From: Verrucomicrobiota bacterium
Lineage (GTDB): Bacteria > Verrucomicrobiota > Verrucomicrobiia > Limisphaerales > UBA9464
DNA: 64,000 nucleotides
NCBI GenBank assembly: GCA_017309115.1
Contig: JAFLEF010000025.1
Coordinates: 37,569-101,568 of the forward strand
Direction: 5' to 3'
A model generated the notes under the pieces. It worked only from the letters and a program-made list of their open reading frames with translations. It was not told where the DNA came from and did no database searches. Below are positions 8,487-16,291 of this stretch, piece by piece (positions within the stretch are counted from its first letter, which is position 1; each line of letters begins with the position of its first letter). Both the position numbers and the translations under genes were made by a program.

Positions 8487-8747
8487 ATGAAGACGGCGAC
8501 GGTTGCGGATCTGCGGAACAACTTCCGGCGGGTGTCCAGTTGGTTAGAGCACGGTGAAACCGTCCAGATCGTCAAGCGGGGGCGACCATTCGCCCAGTTG
8601 ACGGCCTTGTCGCCCAAGCACCAAGCCCGCAAGGCTCCCAAACCAGACGTCATGGCGAGGCTGAAAGAAGTGTGGGGAGATCGTGTGTTCTCGCTGGAGG
8701 AAGTGGAAGAAATGCGGGCCGCTGAGCGAGAAGGTGAGGAAGGATGA
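8487..8747 (+). CDS. Type II antitoxin, Phd/YefM family
   Basis: An 86-residue protein. The N-terminal half (MKTATVADLRNNFRRVSSWLEHGETVQIVKRGRPFAQL) is the classic Phd/YefM DNA-binding fold: a helix carrying D-L-R-x-N-F, then the G-E-x-V-x-I-x-x-x-G-x-P-x-A strand hairpin. The C-terminal part is charged (EEVEEMRAAEREGEEG) and is the segment expected to wrap around and block the PIN toxin. Its stop overlaps the toxin start by four bases (ATGA), so translation should be coupled. The 7-bp palindrome touching its start codon is the likely autoregulatory site. Fast turnover by Lon or Clp would be expected for the family but cannot be seen. Confidence 0.92.
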   Translation: MKTATVADLRNNFRRVSSWLEHGETVQIVKRGRPFAQLTALSPKHQARKAPKPDVMARLKEVWGDRVFSLEEVEEMRAAEREGEEG

Positions 8748-9196
8748 TTGCTTATCCGGACACTTCCTTCCTGTGCGCGTTCTATCGGCAGCAGGTCAAT
8801 TCCTCGCTGGCCGCAGCTTATTTTGCGCAAATGCCTGAGGCCTTGCATGTGGCTTCGCCGCTCCTCTTTGAATTCAGACAGTCGGTGCGTTGGCAGGTCT
8901 ACCTCCACTCGAAGGATCCGAGTAAAGGGTATAGCCACTCCTTGGCACGGGCTACTCTCGCGAAACTCCAATCAGAGATAGCCCTGGGGGCGGTGGTTAT
9001 CGTGCCGATTGAATGGGCGGACGTGGCCAGTATCGCGGAGAGGCTTTCGGCTCAATACACAGCCGCCGAGGGCTACCGAGGATTTGACGTCCTTCACGTG
9101 GCGACTGCACTTCATCTGGGTGCAGTGGAGTTTCTGACGTTTGATGCCAAACAGAAGAAGTTGGCGCTCGCCGAGGGGTTGCAGGTTCCGCTGTGA
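8744..9196 (+). CDS. PIN-domain ribonuclease toxin (VapC-like)
   Basis: A 150-residue PIN-fold RNase. The acidic active site is complete: D6 (YPDTSFL), E43 (LLFEFRQS), D115 (GFDVLHVATAL) and D134 (FLTFDAKQ). VapC-like toxins bind Mg2+ with these residues and cut tRNA or rRNA to stop translation. The antitoxin is of the Phd/YefM type rather than an AbrB-type VapB, a common mixed pairing. It overlaps the antitoxin by four bases and ends the operon. The DVLHVATALHLGAVEFLTFD block is intact, so I expect an active toxin. The RNA target is unknown. Confidence 0.92.
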   Translation: MIAYPDTSFLCAFYRQQVNSSLAAAYFAQMPEALHVASPLLFEFRQSVRWQVYLHSKDPSKGYSHSLARATLAKLQSEIALGAVVIVPIEWADVASIAERLSAQYTAAEGYRGFDVLHVATALHLGAVEFLTFDAKQKKLALAEGLQVPL

Positions 9197-9275
9197 CGAT
9201 GCGGGCGGTCTCGACGTAGGGCGCCGTTAAGGTTAGCCGCTTTGGGTCGTCAGCAGCCAATGAAGTCGGTTCACC

Positions 9276-11396
9276 TCACGGCCGGAGTCCGTAGCGGCGT
9301 TTCAGTTCCGGGGAAAGCTGATGCAGTCCGGCGCGGTTGGTGGGCGCGGGCTCAGCATCCAAGTTGTTGGTCAGGCCGTAGGCGGGGGCGACCTTGGAGC
9401 GGAGGCCGGGAGGCGTGGTGCTGAAGATCGCCGCGACTTCGGTGCTGGCGGGCCAACCCCGCGATTCGATAATCCGGTCCGCCAACTCACTCAGGGGAAG
9501 TTCCGGCGTGGCGCTGAACCGGCGGTAGAATTCCGGGGGAATTCGACCGGCGGCCGCCTGCTGGGAGAGGAGCGCCACCACGTTGTCGTGATTGGATTGC
9601 CGCATCGCAATCTGGTTGGCCTTGTGGTTCCACACCGTGAGTTGAAAAAAGGCCCCGCCAGCGACAACGTTGGTGAGGTAAAGACCAAACGCCAATCCCA
9701 CCCATTGCCGCCAGAGTTGGCGGGCCGGCAACTTCAGGAAGCGCGAATTGCGGGCGGCCAGAAGGAACAGCCGACTTAGAAACGCGACGCCAATGATGAC
9801 GATTTCCGACACCAGGATGACGGTCATCTGGCGCTGGGTCGGAGACCACGGCGGGGGTGTCAGGGGCCGAATCGGATCTGTCCAGCGGACCACCTGAGAC
9901 TCCATCCACTCGCTGACCGTGGCTCCCGCCAATCCGACCACGAAGACGGTTCCCATTCCCAACATCACCGTCGCGGCGGCGGCTTTCATGGTGTTGCCCG
10001 AAAACGAGGACGCGTAGATCCCGAGAACTAGGAAAATCACGATCGCTCCCAAATAGATCCCGACCACCTGCGCCGAGTCAGTCCAGGTTTCCGATAAAGT
10101 GAACGGTTCCGTTCCGAATCCCATCAGGATCAGGGTCGTCGGGAGTGCGACTCCGAGAACCAGGCCCAGCCCGATGGTGACGGCCACTTTCACCCACCAT
10201 TGTCGAGCGAGCGAGACGGGTTGCGTGAGTTGCCACTCCAGCGTTCCGAGTTCCCGTTCCTCGGCGACACACGCCGACGTGGTGCCCAATAAGACCAAGC
10301 CTCCTAGAATGCCGGCCATGATCGACACCGGGCCTACTTGATTCAAAACACTTCCCAGTTCCTCGCTATGCGACAGCGAGCGCGCGAGCAGCCACAGCAA
10401 CCACAGACCCACCATGATGGCCGAGACGAACCAGGGGAGAACCTGCAGCCGAAGTTCCTTCCGCACGAGCGCGCCGGTGTCGCTCGTGGGCAACAGGCGG
10501 GCGAGCCACCGGTCCAGCGGTCGGCTTAACGGATGAAGAGGTGAAGATGTTCGCCCGCCGCTGTCCCGAATCTCCAAACGTCGGAACGTGAGCCACGACA
10601 GTACCAGCGTGGTCACCCAGTAGAGCGGCATGCCCCCCGCCAGTGCCCACCGTATGGCCGTATCAGGAATCAAGACATCCGGCCCCGGCCCCTGCCATAG
10701 ATAAACTCCCCACAGTGCCAAATAGGTCACAAAAAGGACCAGCGGAACCGCGATGGTGAAAACCACTCCGGCCAGGGTGCTGCGGGTGAGCAGACTGAAC
10801 CAGGGAGTGCTGGTGAGAGCGAACACCGCCGCCAAGGTCCAATAGAGGAATTCGCGTTGCCCCTCGGGGTAGGCCAATCCCCCCGAGATGGGTAGTTCGG
10901 GGATGAGCAGGACGAAGTGCAGCGTGGCGACTGACAACAGGCAGGCGAGGGTGGACAGTTTTTCCAAGAACAGGGCGGAGCGGGCTCTCGGTTGCGCCAG
11001 CCATCCCGACACTGTTCGCTGCTCAAATTCGCTGCCCAGGGCGGTGGCTCCCATCCACAGGCAACCGAATGAATAGGACAACAAGATCCCCTCGTTCCAC
11101 GGGTTTTTGGTAAAGGTCACCAAACTCGCCGGAATCAGGAACGCGATCAGAAATCCGGGAAGCTGGGTCCGAAACTCCTTCAGCCAGCGCCGCACCGAGT
11201 CGCTCGCGTCACCGGCCCGCCACCACAGCCAGGGGAGAACCAGAATTCCGGAAAGGACCAAGCGCAGGACGCGGCTGAAGCGAGCTTCGTCGGTGTCCAC
11301 TCCGAACCCGCCGATCAGGGCCAGCAGCGCTGGTGCCGGGAGTAGCAGCCACGCCGGGTGAAAATTATTGCGCGAGAGGGGCCAGGTAAGGGTCAT
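9276..11396 (-). CDS. ABC-2 type transporter permease, large
   Basis: A 706-residue polytopic membrane protein. Hydrophobic segments occur throughout, for example WLLLPAPALLALIGGFG, VLRLVLSGILVLPWLWW, FVSAIMVGLWLLWLLA, VSIMAGILGGLVLLGTT, VGIYLGAIVIFLVLGIYA and MLGMGTVFVVGLAGATV. The CVAEERELGTLEWQLTQPVSLARQWWVK turn is the coupling-region style of ABC-2 permeases that follow a YtrB-type ATPase. Two similar halves (SEFEQRTVSGWLAQPRARS and the EERELGTLEWQLTQPVS region) suggest a fused or duplicated permease. The C-terminal 100 residues look extracytoplasmic. It is 10 bp downstream of the ATPase and third in the GntR operon. The substrate is unknown; YtrA-type systems respond to envelope stress. 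Confidence 0.88.
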   Translation of the reverse strand: MTLTWPLSRNNFHPAWLLLPAPALLALIGGFGVDTDEARFSRVLRLVLSGILVLPWLWWRAGDASDSVRRWLKEFRTQLPGFLIAFLIPASLVTFTKNPWNEGILLSYSFGCLWMGATALGSEFEQRTVSGWLAQPRARSALFLEKLSTLACLLSVATLHFVLLIPELPISGGLAYPEGQREFLYWTLAAVFALTSTPWFSLLTRSTLAGVVFTIAVPLVLFVTYLALWGVYLWQGPGPDVLIPDTAIRWALAGGMPLYWVTTLVLSWLTFRRLEIRDSGGRTSSPLHPLSRPLDRWLARLLPTSDTGALVRKELRLQVLPWFVSAIMVGLWLLWLLARSLSHSEELGSVLNQVGPVSIMAGILGGLVLLGTTSACVAEERELGTLEWQLTQPVSLARQWWVKVAVTIGLGLVLGVALPTTLILMGFGTEPFTLSETWTDSAQVVGIYLGAIVIFLVLGIYASSFSGNTMKAAAATVMLGMGTVFVVGLAGATVSEWMESQVVRWTDPIRPLTPPPWSPTQRQMTVILVSEIVIIGVAFLSRLFLLAARNSRFLKLPARQLWRQWVGLAFGLYLTNVVAGGAFFQLTVWNHKANQIAMRQSNHDNVVALLSQQAAAGRIPPEFYRRFSATPELPLSELADRIIESRGWPASTEVAAIFSTTPPGLRSKVAPAYGLTNNLDAEPAPTNRAGLHQLSPELKRRYGLRP

Positions 11397-11406
11397 GGGC
11401 GCTCCT

Positions 11407-12294
11407 TCATTTCACGGAGTTGAGGAAGATCTCTTCCAGGGTGAGCGATTCGGTCTGCACGTTCATCGGCCGGCACGCCTTCAACCGCTCCAGCACGGCG
11501 TCGCCGTTGCCGTTGACGATCAGTTCCAGGGAGCGGCCATCGCGTCGGATGGACTTGGCGTCGGCAAACTCGCGGTCCGGCGGTAGCTCCCCGGAAAACT
11601 CCGCGCGCAAACGGCGGAACCGTGAACGGGCGTCATCCGCATTGGCGGTCAGCAGAGCGCGGCCTTGATCCAGCACCGTGAAGCGGTCAATCAGACCTTC
11701 GAACTCGCTGATCAGATGCGTGGACACGAACACGGTGCGTCGGCCGGGCGCGGCGTCCTGATAGGCTCCAATGACCGTTTGGATGAACTCGCGTCGGACC
11801 AGCGGATCGAGACCCGAGGTCGGTTCGTCGAGAATCAGCAGGTCGGGTTCGGCGGCGATGGCACCGATCAGGGCCAGTTGGGTTCGCTGACCTTTGCTCA
11901 GACCGGAGCTGGGCGCCTGGGGATCCAATTGAAACTGGCGCAGCAGGGACGACTCGAGATCGGCGTTCCAGTGACTGCGGAAACTGGCCTGGTAATCCAG
12001 CGCTTCGCGGACGCTCATCCAGGGATAAAACGCCACGAAGTCCGGAACGTAGGCCAGGCGCGACTTCACTGCGGCTTCATCGCGGGCGGGATCGAGGCCA
12101 AAGACCCGCACCGTGCCTGAGTTTGGTCGGAGCAGATTGAGCAGGCACTTAATGGCGGTGGTTTTGCCGGCGCCGTTGCGACCGAAGAACCCGTAGCATT
12201 CGCCGGGTTCGACCTCGAGGCTCAGGCCATGCAGGGCTTCGGCTCGGCCATAACGGTAAGTCAGATTGCGGATTTCGAGGGCGGGAGTGCTCAT
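11407..12294 (-). CDS. ABC transporter ATP-binding protein
   Basis: A 295-residue nucleotide-binding subunit. The Walker A is FGRNGAGKT (near residues 38-46), the Q-loop lies around YVPDFVAFYPW, the signature is reduced to LSKGQRTQLALI, and the Walker B is LLILDEPTSGLDP followed by the H-loop VFVSTHLISEFE. The C-terminal 70 residues form the extension typical of ABC-2 exporter ATPases. The signature reads L-S-K-G-Q rather than LSGGQ, as in YtrB-like proteins. It lies between the GntR-family regulator upstream (37-bp gap) and the large permease downstream (10 bp), so the three should form one transcript. Confidence 0.93.
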   Translation of the reverse strand: MSTPALEIRNLTYRYGRAEALHGLSLEVEPGECYGFFGRNGAGKTTAIKCLLNLLRPNSGTVRVFGLDPARDEAAVKSRLAYVPDFVAFYPWMSVREALDYQASFRSHWNADLESSLLRQFQLDPQAPSSGLSKGQRTQLALIGAIAAEPDLLILDEPTSGLDPLVRREFIQTVIGAYQDAAPGRRTVFVSTHLISEFEGLIDRFTVLDQGRALLTANADDARSRFRRLRAEFSGELPPDREFADAKSIRRDGRSLELIVNGNGDAVLERLKACRPMNVQTESLTLEEIFLNSVK

Positions 12295-12331
12295 GGCGGT
12301 TCCTTCAGGGAGAGCGGGAAAGGGACGCGGC

Positions 12332-12739
12332 TTAGGCCGAGGTTTCGACGGGGAGTTGGGAGCGGAAATGGGCGAGGCGGTCGGCCAGAAGGGACTTCAG
12401 ATCGGTATCGGAAATCTGCAGGTGGTGGGCTTGGACGATCAGTGCATCGAGTTCGGCGATGATGCGTTCCGAGCGGACGGCGCGGCGGAGCGGGGAGGCG
12501 CCGTTGGCCTTCAGGAAGCAGCCGGAACCTTGGCGGGTCTCGATCACTCCTTCCGACTCCAGTTCGGCATAAGCGCGGGCGGCGGTGTTGCGATTGATGC
12601 GCAGTTCCTCGGCCAGGGCTCGCACCGAGGGAAGCGCATCCCCGGGCCGCAGTGTTCCCCCGGCGGCGGCCGCCTTCACCTGCTGCACAATCTGCAGGTA
12701 AACCGGGACTCCGGACTTGAAGTTGACGAGCATTCGCAT
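12332..12739 (-). CDS. GntR-family transcriptional regulator, YtrA subfamily
   Basis: A 135-residue DNA-binding protein. The winged helix spans about residues 8-75: PVYLQIVQQVKAAAAGGTLRPGDALPSVRALAEELRINRNTAARAYAELESEGVIETRQGSGCFL. The N-R-N-T-A-A-R-A-Y recognition helix and G-x-G-x-F wing are canonical. The short C-terminal tail, with no ligand-binding domain, places it in the YtrA group, which represses adjacent ABC transporter genes, as found here. The frame also opens at 12763. That ATG lies inside the palindrome at 12757-12770, so ATG 12739 is preferred. It is the first gene of a regulator-ATPase-permease operon. Confidence 0.9.
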   Translation of the reverse strand: MRMLVNFKSGVPVYLQIVQQVKAAAAGGTLRPGDALPSVRALAEELRINRNTAARAYAELESEGVIETRQGSGCFLKANGASPLRRAVRSERIIAELDALIVQAHHLQISDTDLKSLLADRLAHFRSQLPVETSA

Positions 12740-12749
12740 GGGTGACGGT

Positions 12750-12782
12750 AGAATAGGTGTCATAGGACACTGGGACAGTCAA
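12750..12782 (-). promoter_or_regulatory. Operator-like palindrome upstream of the GntR operon
   Basis: On the minus strand TTGACT (12782-12777) is followed by the perfect palindrome GTGTC-CTAT-GACAC (12770-12757) and then TATTCT (12755-12750), ten bases before the chosen ATG. The spacing between the two hexamers is 21 bp, longer than usual, so the hexamers are tentative. The palindrome is a good candidate for YtrA-type autorepression. Confidence 0.5.
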
Positions 12783-13082
12783 GTGAAAGTCCATGGGTTG
12801 AACTTGGAAACGTTGGGTGTGTCGGCCGGGGCCGTTCAGGCGGTGGACCTGCACCTCAATTCTCGGACACCAGCCGCTGAATCCGGGCGACGCAATTTTG
12901 TTGCAGGTGCCACAGAGTTTGGGAGTCGCGAGGCGTCACCTTCTCCCAGGGCTCAACGCGAATCTACGGATGGAATTGGAAGGGGAGGGGGTAACCGCAG
13001 ATGGGACGCAGATTTGCGCAGATTTTGGGAAGGGGACTTTGGGTTCTGGGAAGAAGTCCGAAATCGCCTGCCGTCGCGCCGC
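12783..13082. repeat. Gene-free gap with a half CGCAGATT element
   Basis: No convincing gene. At 12993-13027 there is one arm of the inverted-repeat element described at 28445-28589: A-A-CCGCAGAT, then CGCAGATT twice, at roughly 11-bp steps. The opposite arm is not present before the next gene. Confidence 0.6.
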
Positions 13083-13382
13083 CTACCGCACGGCGTTCCA
13101 CTGAGTGATCTCGGGAGCGCCGGAGATTAAGCCCATGGCTTGCAGGAGTACCCCTTGGAGATGGGGAGAGGCCAAGTGACGTTCCAGATCGGCCGAACTG
13201 CGCCAGGTTTCGATGAAGGCGAAGGCCGAGGGATCATCGGTGGACTGATAGAATTCGTACTGCAGACATCCCGGCTCCAGACGTGTGGGCTCGACCAAGG
13301 TCAGCAGCAGATCCCGCAGTTCCGTTTCGGCACCCGAACGCGCGCGTGCCCGGGCAATGACTGTGACCGGAGTGGTATCCAT
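13083..13382 (-). CDS. Antibiotic biosynthesis monooxygenase-fold (ABM) protein
   Basis: A 99-residue ferredoxin-like alpha-beta barrel protein of the ABM superfamily (YgiN/ActVA-like). The strand VTVIARARARSGAETELRDLLLTLVEPTRLEPGCLQYEFYQS has the usual A-x-x-G-x-E-x-E...P-G-C pattern. FIETWRSSADLERHLASPHLQ carries the E-x-W...H-x-x-S-x-H sequence shared by dimeric cofactor-free quinol monooxygenases and by non-enzymatic relatives. The start is set at ATG 13382, since MDTTPVTVIARA is a normal family N-terminus. It is a single gene between repeats, so no pathway can be inferred. Confidence 0.88.
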   Translation of the reverse strand: MDTTPVTVIARARARSGAETELRDLLLTLVEPTRLEPGCLQYEFYQSTDDPSAFAFIETWRSSADLERHLASPHLQGVLLQAMGLISGAPEITQWNAVR

Positions 13383-13428
13383 AATCCGTCCCGCAACGCT
13401 CCGGCAAATGAGGCTTTCACACAAGGAA

Positions 13429-13606
13429 AGCTGAGAGCTGAGTGCTGAGAGCTGAGAGGTAAGCGGGAACGGGGGCGCGGGGAGGGCGGGTGAGGGCTGG
13501 AGTTGTTTGAGGCGTCAGCAGCCGGGACGGAAAGCGGTAGCTCCGCAGGCTGCGCTACCGCACTGCTCCAAAGGCTCCGCAGAGCGTCGCCCTACCACTT
13601 CCGCAG
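13429..13606 (+). repeat. GCTGAGA-type microsatellite plus family A fragment
   Basis: 13429-13459 is an imperfect run of AGCTGAG units (with one AGTGCTGAG variant). 13540-13606 contains the GGCTCCGCAGAGCGTCGCCC-type block that also occurs in the array at 16292-17010 and near 55640. Nothing coding is apparent in 13383-13657. Confidence 0.65.
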
Positions 13607-13657
13607 GGATCGCGCTGGCTGAGGACGGGCCAATCCGCTTCCATCTCCGGGTCGCCG

Positions 13658-14920
13658 ATGAATACCACGCCCCGCGAAGTTATTGCTCCGGAGGGTTCCC
13701 TGATCACCGAAGACCAGGTCCGCCAACTCGTCGCCCAATCGTGTCCTGTGGCCGATTACCGCGGGCGAAAGGTGCTGCTGATCATTCCCGATGGCACCCG
13801 CACTGCGCCCATTGGGATGATGTTCAAAGCCCTCTTTGCGGCGATCGGTCCGGAGACGGCGGCGTTCGATATTCTGATTGCTCTGGGAACGCATCCCCCG
13901 ATGTCGAACGAGGCCATCTGTCGGCGGCTGGAGATCACCTTGGAGCAGTGGTGCGAAGACTATTCCCATGTCCGGTTCTTCAATCACGAGTGGGACAATC
14001 CGGCGGCGCTCCGGTCGCTGGGCCACATTCCCGCCGAGGAGATCAGTCAGCTGTCGGGCGGGCTCTTTGCAATGGACGTGCCGGTCAGCATCAACGCCCG
14101 GGTTTTTGACTACGACGAGATCATCATCGTGGGCCCGGTGTTCCCACACGAGGTCGTGGGCATGAGTGGCGGCAACAAGTACCTGTTCCCCGGAGTGGGC
14201 GGACCGGACATTCTCAATTTCTTTCACTGGTTGGGCGCGGTGGTGACCAACATGGGCATCATCGGGAACGCTCACACCCCGGTGCGCGCGGTGGTAGATC
14301 GGGCCGGGGCGATGGTGCCGATTCCCAAGAAGTGTTTTGCCTTGGTGGCGAAGGGAGGCGGCGCCGTGGGATTGTTCGCGGGCACTCCGGAAGACGCCTG
14401 GGCGGGCGCGGCCAAGTTGTCGGCGGAGCATCACATCGTTTGGAAGGATCGGAGCTTCCCCACCATTTTGTCCTGTGCTTCGCCGATGTACGACGAGCTG
14501 TGGGTGGGCGCCAAGGCGATGTACAAGCTGGAACCGGTTCTGGCGGCCGGGGGCGAACTGATCATTTACGCGCCGCATTTGCGGGAGGTCAGCGTGGTTC
14601 ATGACCGCTTCATTCGGCAGGTCGGCTATCACTGCCGGGACTACTTCCTCAAGCAATGGGATCAGTTCAAGCATCTGCCCTGGGGCACGCTGGCGCACTG
14701 CACCCACGTCTTCGGCGGCGGCACCTATGAGAACGGCGTGGAGACCCCACGAGCTCGGGTCACGCTGGCCACGGGTATTCCGGAGGCGGTGTGCCGGGAG
14801 ATCAATCTGGGGTATCGCGACTGGCGGAGCTTGCGGGTGGAAGATTACGCGAACCGGGAATCCGAAGGCGTGCTCTTGGTCCCCAAGGCGGGTGAGCAGT
14901 TGTACAAGCTGCGAAGCTAA
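13658..14920 (+). CDS. LarA-like nickel-pincer-nucleotide family protein (DUF2088)
   Basis: A 420-residue member of the lactate racemase (LarA) superfamily. H79 (ALGTHPP), H164 and K174 (in FPHEVVGMSGGNKYLFPG) match the pattern of LarA residues that hold the nickel-pincer nucleotide cofactor. The ten-residue spacing of the second His and the Lys is the same as in LarA. The C-terminal half (LSCASPMYDELWVGAKAMYKLEPVLAAGGELIIYAPH) is the family's second domain. Enzymes of this superfamily racemize or epimerize 2-hydroxy acids; this branch often acts on sugar acids. No larB, larC or larE homologue is in the window, so the cofactor would have to be made elsewhere. ATG 13658 is the only good start. 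Confidence 0.85.
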   Translation: MNTTPREVIAPEGSLITEDQVRQLVAQSCPVADYRGRKVLLIIPDGTRTAPIGMMFKALFAAIGPETAAFDILIALGTHPPMSNEAICRRLEITLEQWCEDYSHVRFFNHEWDNPAALRSLGHIPAEEISQLSGGLFAMDVPVSINARVFDYDEIIIVGPVFPHEVVGMSGGNKYLFPGVGGPDILNFFHWLGAVVTNMGIIGNAHTPVRAVVDRAGAMVPIPKKCFALVAKGGGAVGLFAGTPEDAWAGAAKLSAEHHIVWKDRSFPTILSCASPMYDELWVGAKAMYKLEPVLAAGGELIIYAPHLREVSVVHDRFIRQVGYHCRDYFLKQWDQFKHLPWGTLAHCTHVFGGGTYENGVETPRARVTLATGIPEAVCREINLGYRDWRSLRVEDYANRESEGVLLVPKAGEQLYKLRS

Positions 14921-15032
14921 GGGCGTCTCCGGATCCTCAGGCGGCCCCGGTCTTCAGGCTCGGCCCGACCGGTGAATTCCCCAGGGTGACTCCGTTGACA
15001 TTTGGCGCCGGAGCGCAGGAGATTGCGTTCGG

Positions 15033-15719
15033 ATGACGTCCACTCCTTCACCGCGGTTCGACACTCTGCGCGAGGCCTACGCCGCAGTGTACCGCTGCGA
15101 CCCGGAGTCCTTCGAGCGACGGGTGTTCTGGAAGGGGCTGTATCGGCATGCTTGGGTGCCGGCCCATTGGATGTGGTGGTTCGAGCGCGAGTTTTTTCGG
15201 CCCGATCTCGAGGCGGTTCGGGCCATCGGCAACGCCCGGAACGAGCCGGACTTGCAACGGGCCATCGACGATCTGGAGAATCATGGGCTGGTGGAACGTA
15301 GTATCCGGCGGGGTCGGCTGATGATCCGGCTTTCCCCGAATCGGTTGATCTATCTGCTCCGGCCCTTGTTGCCCCTGCTGCATCCAGCCGCCGAAGAGCC
15401 TCTTCATTACATTCCAGTCGCTCCGGCTCGGGTGCCGACTCTGGATTCGGCGCAATCCTCCCCGCGGTCACCGCAGGCCGCCCGGGCGGGGGAGCGGATC
15501 CCGGGTGGGGTGCAGTTGGTGCGCGTGCTCAAGCGGTTACACGGCGACGTGGTGTCGGGACGTGAACTTTCGCTGGCCCTGGCGGATGCCGGGTTGACCC
15601 GGTCGGAAGCCGAGGCGGCCTTACGCGAGGTGGCGACGGGGCGGTCCGAACTGGAGTGGTTGAAGGGGTATTTCCAATTGCTGGACGAGGTGGAACGGCT
15701 GCGGGCGGAACGGCGTTAA
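15033..15719 (+). CDS. Uncharacterised protein, paralog of the next gene
   Basis: A 228-residue protein without a family I can name. The N-terminus FDTLREAYAAVYRCDPESFERRVFW closely parallels FGTFREAFCHAYRCSPLAFPRRAL of the gene at 15812. Next come aromatic-rich helices (HAWVPAHWMWWFEREFFRPDLEAVRAIGNARNEPDLQRAIDDLENHG), the same order as in the neighbour. A basic, partly hydrophobic stretch LIYLLRPLLPLLHP follows, then a proline-rich linker and a C-terminal helical domain (about 160-228) that the neighbour lacks. TTGACA at 14995-15000 could be its -35. No signal peptide is evident, so it is probably cytosolic or membrane-associated. Confidence 0.65.
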   Translation: MTSTPSPRFDTLREAYAAVYRCDPESFERRVFWKGLYRHAWVPAHWMWWFEREFFRPDLEAVRAIGNARNEPDLQRAIDDLENHGLVERSIRRGRLMIRLSPNRLIYLLRPLLPLLHPAAEEPLHYIPVAPARVPTLDSAQSSPRSPQAARAGERIPGGVQLVRVLKRLHGDVVSGRELSLALADAGLTRSEAEAALREVATGRSELEWLKGYFQLLDEVERLRAERR

Positions 15720-15811
15720 CCGGGGGTTGACCCGTTGGCTGGGTAAAAAATTCCCAAAAGTCATCATTGCGCTGAGGAGAAAGGCCAGGAAACTGCTGGG
15801 CGTTCCCTGTC

Positions 15812-16252
15812 ATGTCAGATCCTGTTGGCACACCCCCATTCGGGACGTTTCGGGAGGCATTTTGTCACGCCTACCGTTGTTCCCCGCTGGCGTTCCCACG
15901 ACGCGCCTTGGTCCGGGCCATTCCGTGGTGGCGTCGGCCCTTTGTCGTTCCGTTTATTTGGCTGTTCCCGGCGACGTTCGGGATGGACGTCCACATCCTG
16001 GAATTACTCGGGAAGACCCGCTCCAAGAACGAGTTCTCCCAGCTGCTCGACGAGTTTCACAACGCCATGCGAGTGACCCGGAGCTGGTCCAAACGCTGGC
16101 TGGGGTTCCGGATGTCGGGTCACACCCTGATCGAACTGCGGGACGAACTGGATGAGCTGATTCTTCCGGGGGAACGTCCGCCTGATCCCCGGCGCATGCC
16201 GCAGGCTTATCGGCAGGAAGTGGCGGAGGGGAAGCTGAGTGCTGAGAGCTGA
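15812..16252 (+). CDS. Uncharacterised protein, shorter paralog
   Basis: A 146-residue protein sharing the FxTxREAxxxxYRCxPxxFxRR N-terminal block with the preceding gene, then a hydrophobic stretch (RPFVVPFIWLFPATFG), acidic DVHILELLGKTRSKNEFSQLLDEFHN and a basic RVTRSWSKRWLGFRMSG segment. The order hydrophobic patch, D(L/V)xxxxxxGxxRxxxE, then basic helix recurs in both proteins. The last residues (KLSAES) are encoded by the AGCTGAG microsatellite at 16233-16263, so the original C-terminus may have been replaced. It lies 92 bp downstream of its paralog. Function unknown. Confidence 0.6.
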   Translation: MSDPVGTPPFGTFREAFCHAYRCSPLAFPRRALVRAIPWWRRPFVVPFIWLFPATFGMDVHILELLGKTRSKNEFSQLLDEFHNAMRVTRSWSKRWLGFRMSGHTLIELRDELDELILPGERPPDPRRMPQAYRQEVAEGKLSAES

Positions 16253-16263
16253 GAGCTGAGAGA
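16233..16263 (+). repeat. GCTGAGA-type microsatellite overlapping a gene end
   Basis: An imperfect AGCTGAG/AGTGCTGAG run, the same unit as at 13429, 55529 and 61461. It supplies the final codons and the stop codon of the upstream gene. Confidence 0.8.
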
Positions 16264-16291
16264 AAGGCAACGAGGGGGGCGCCTCTTCTCT

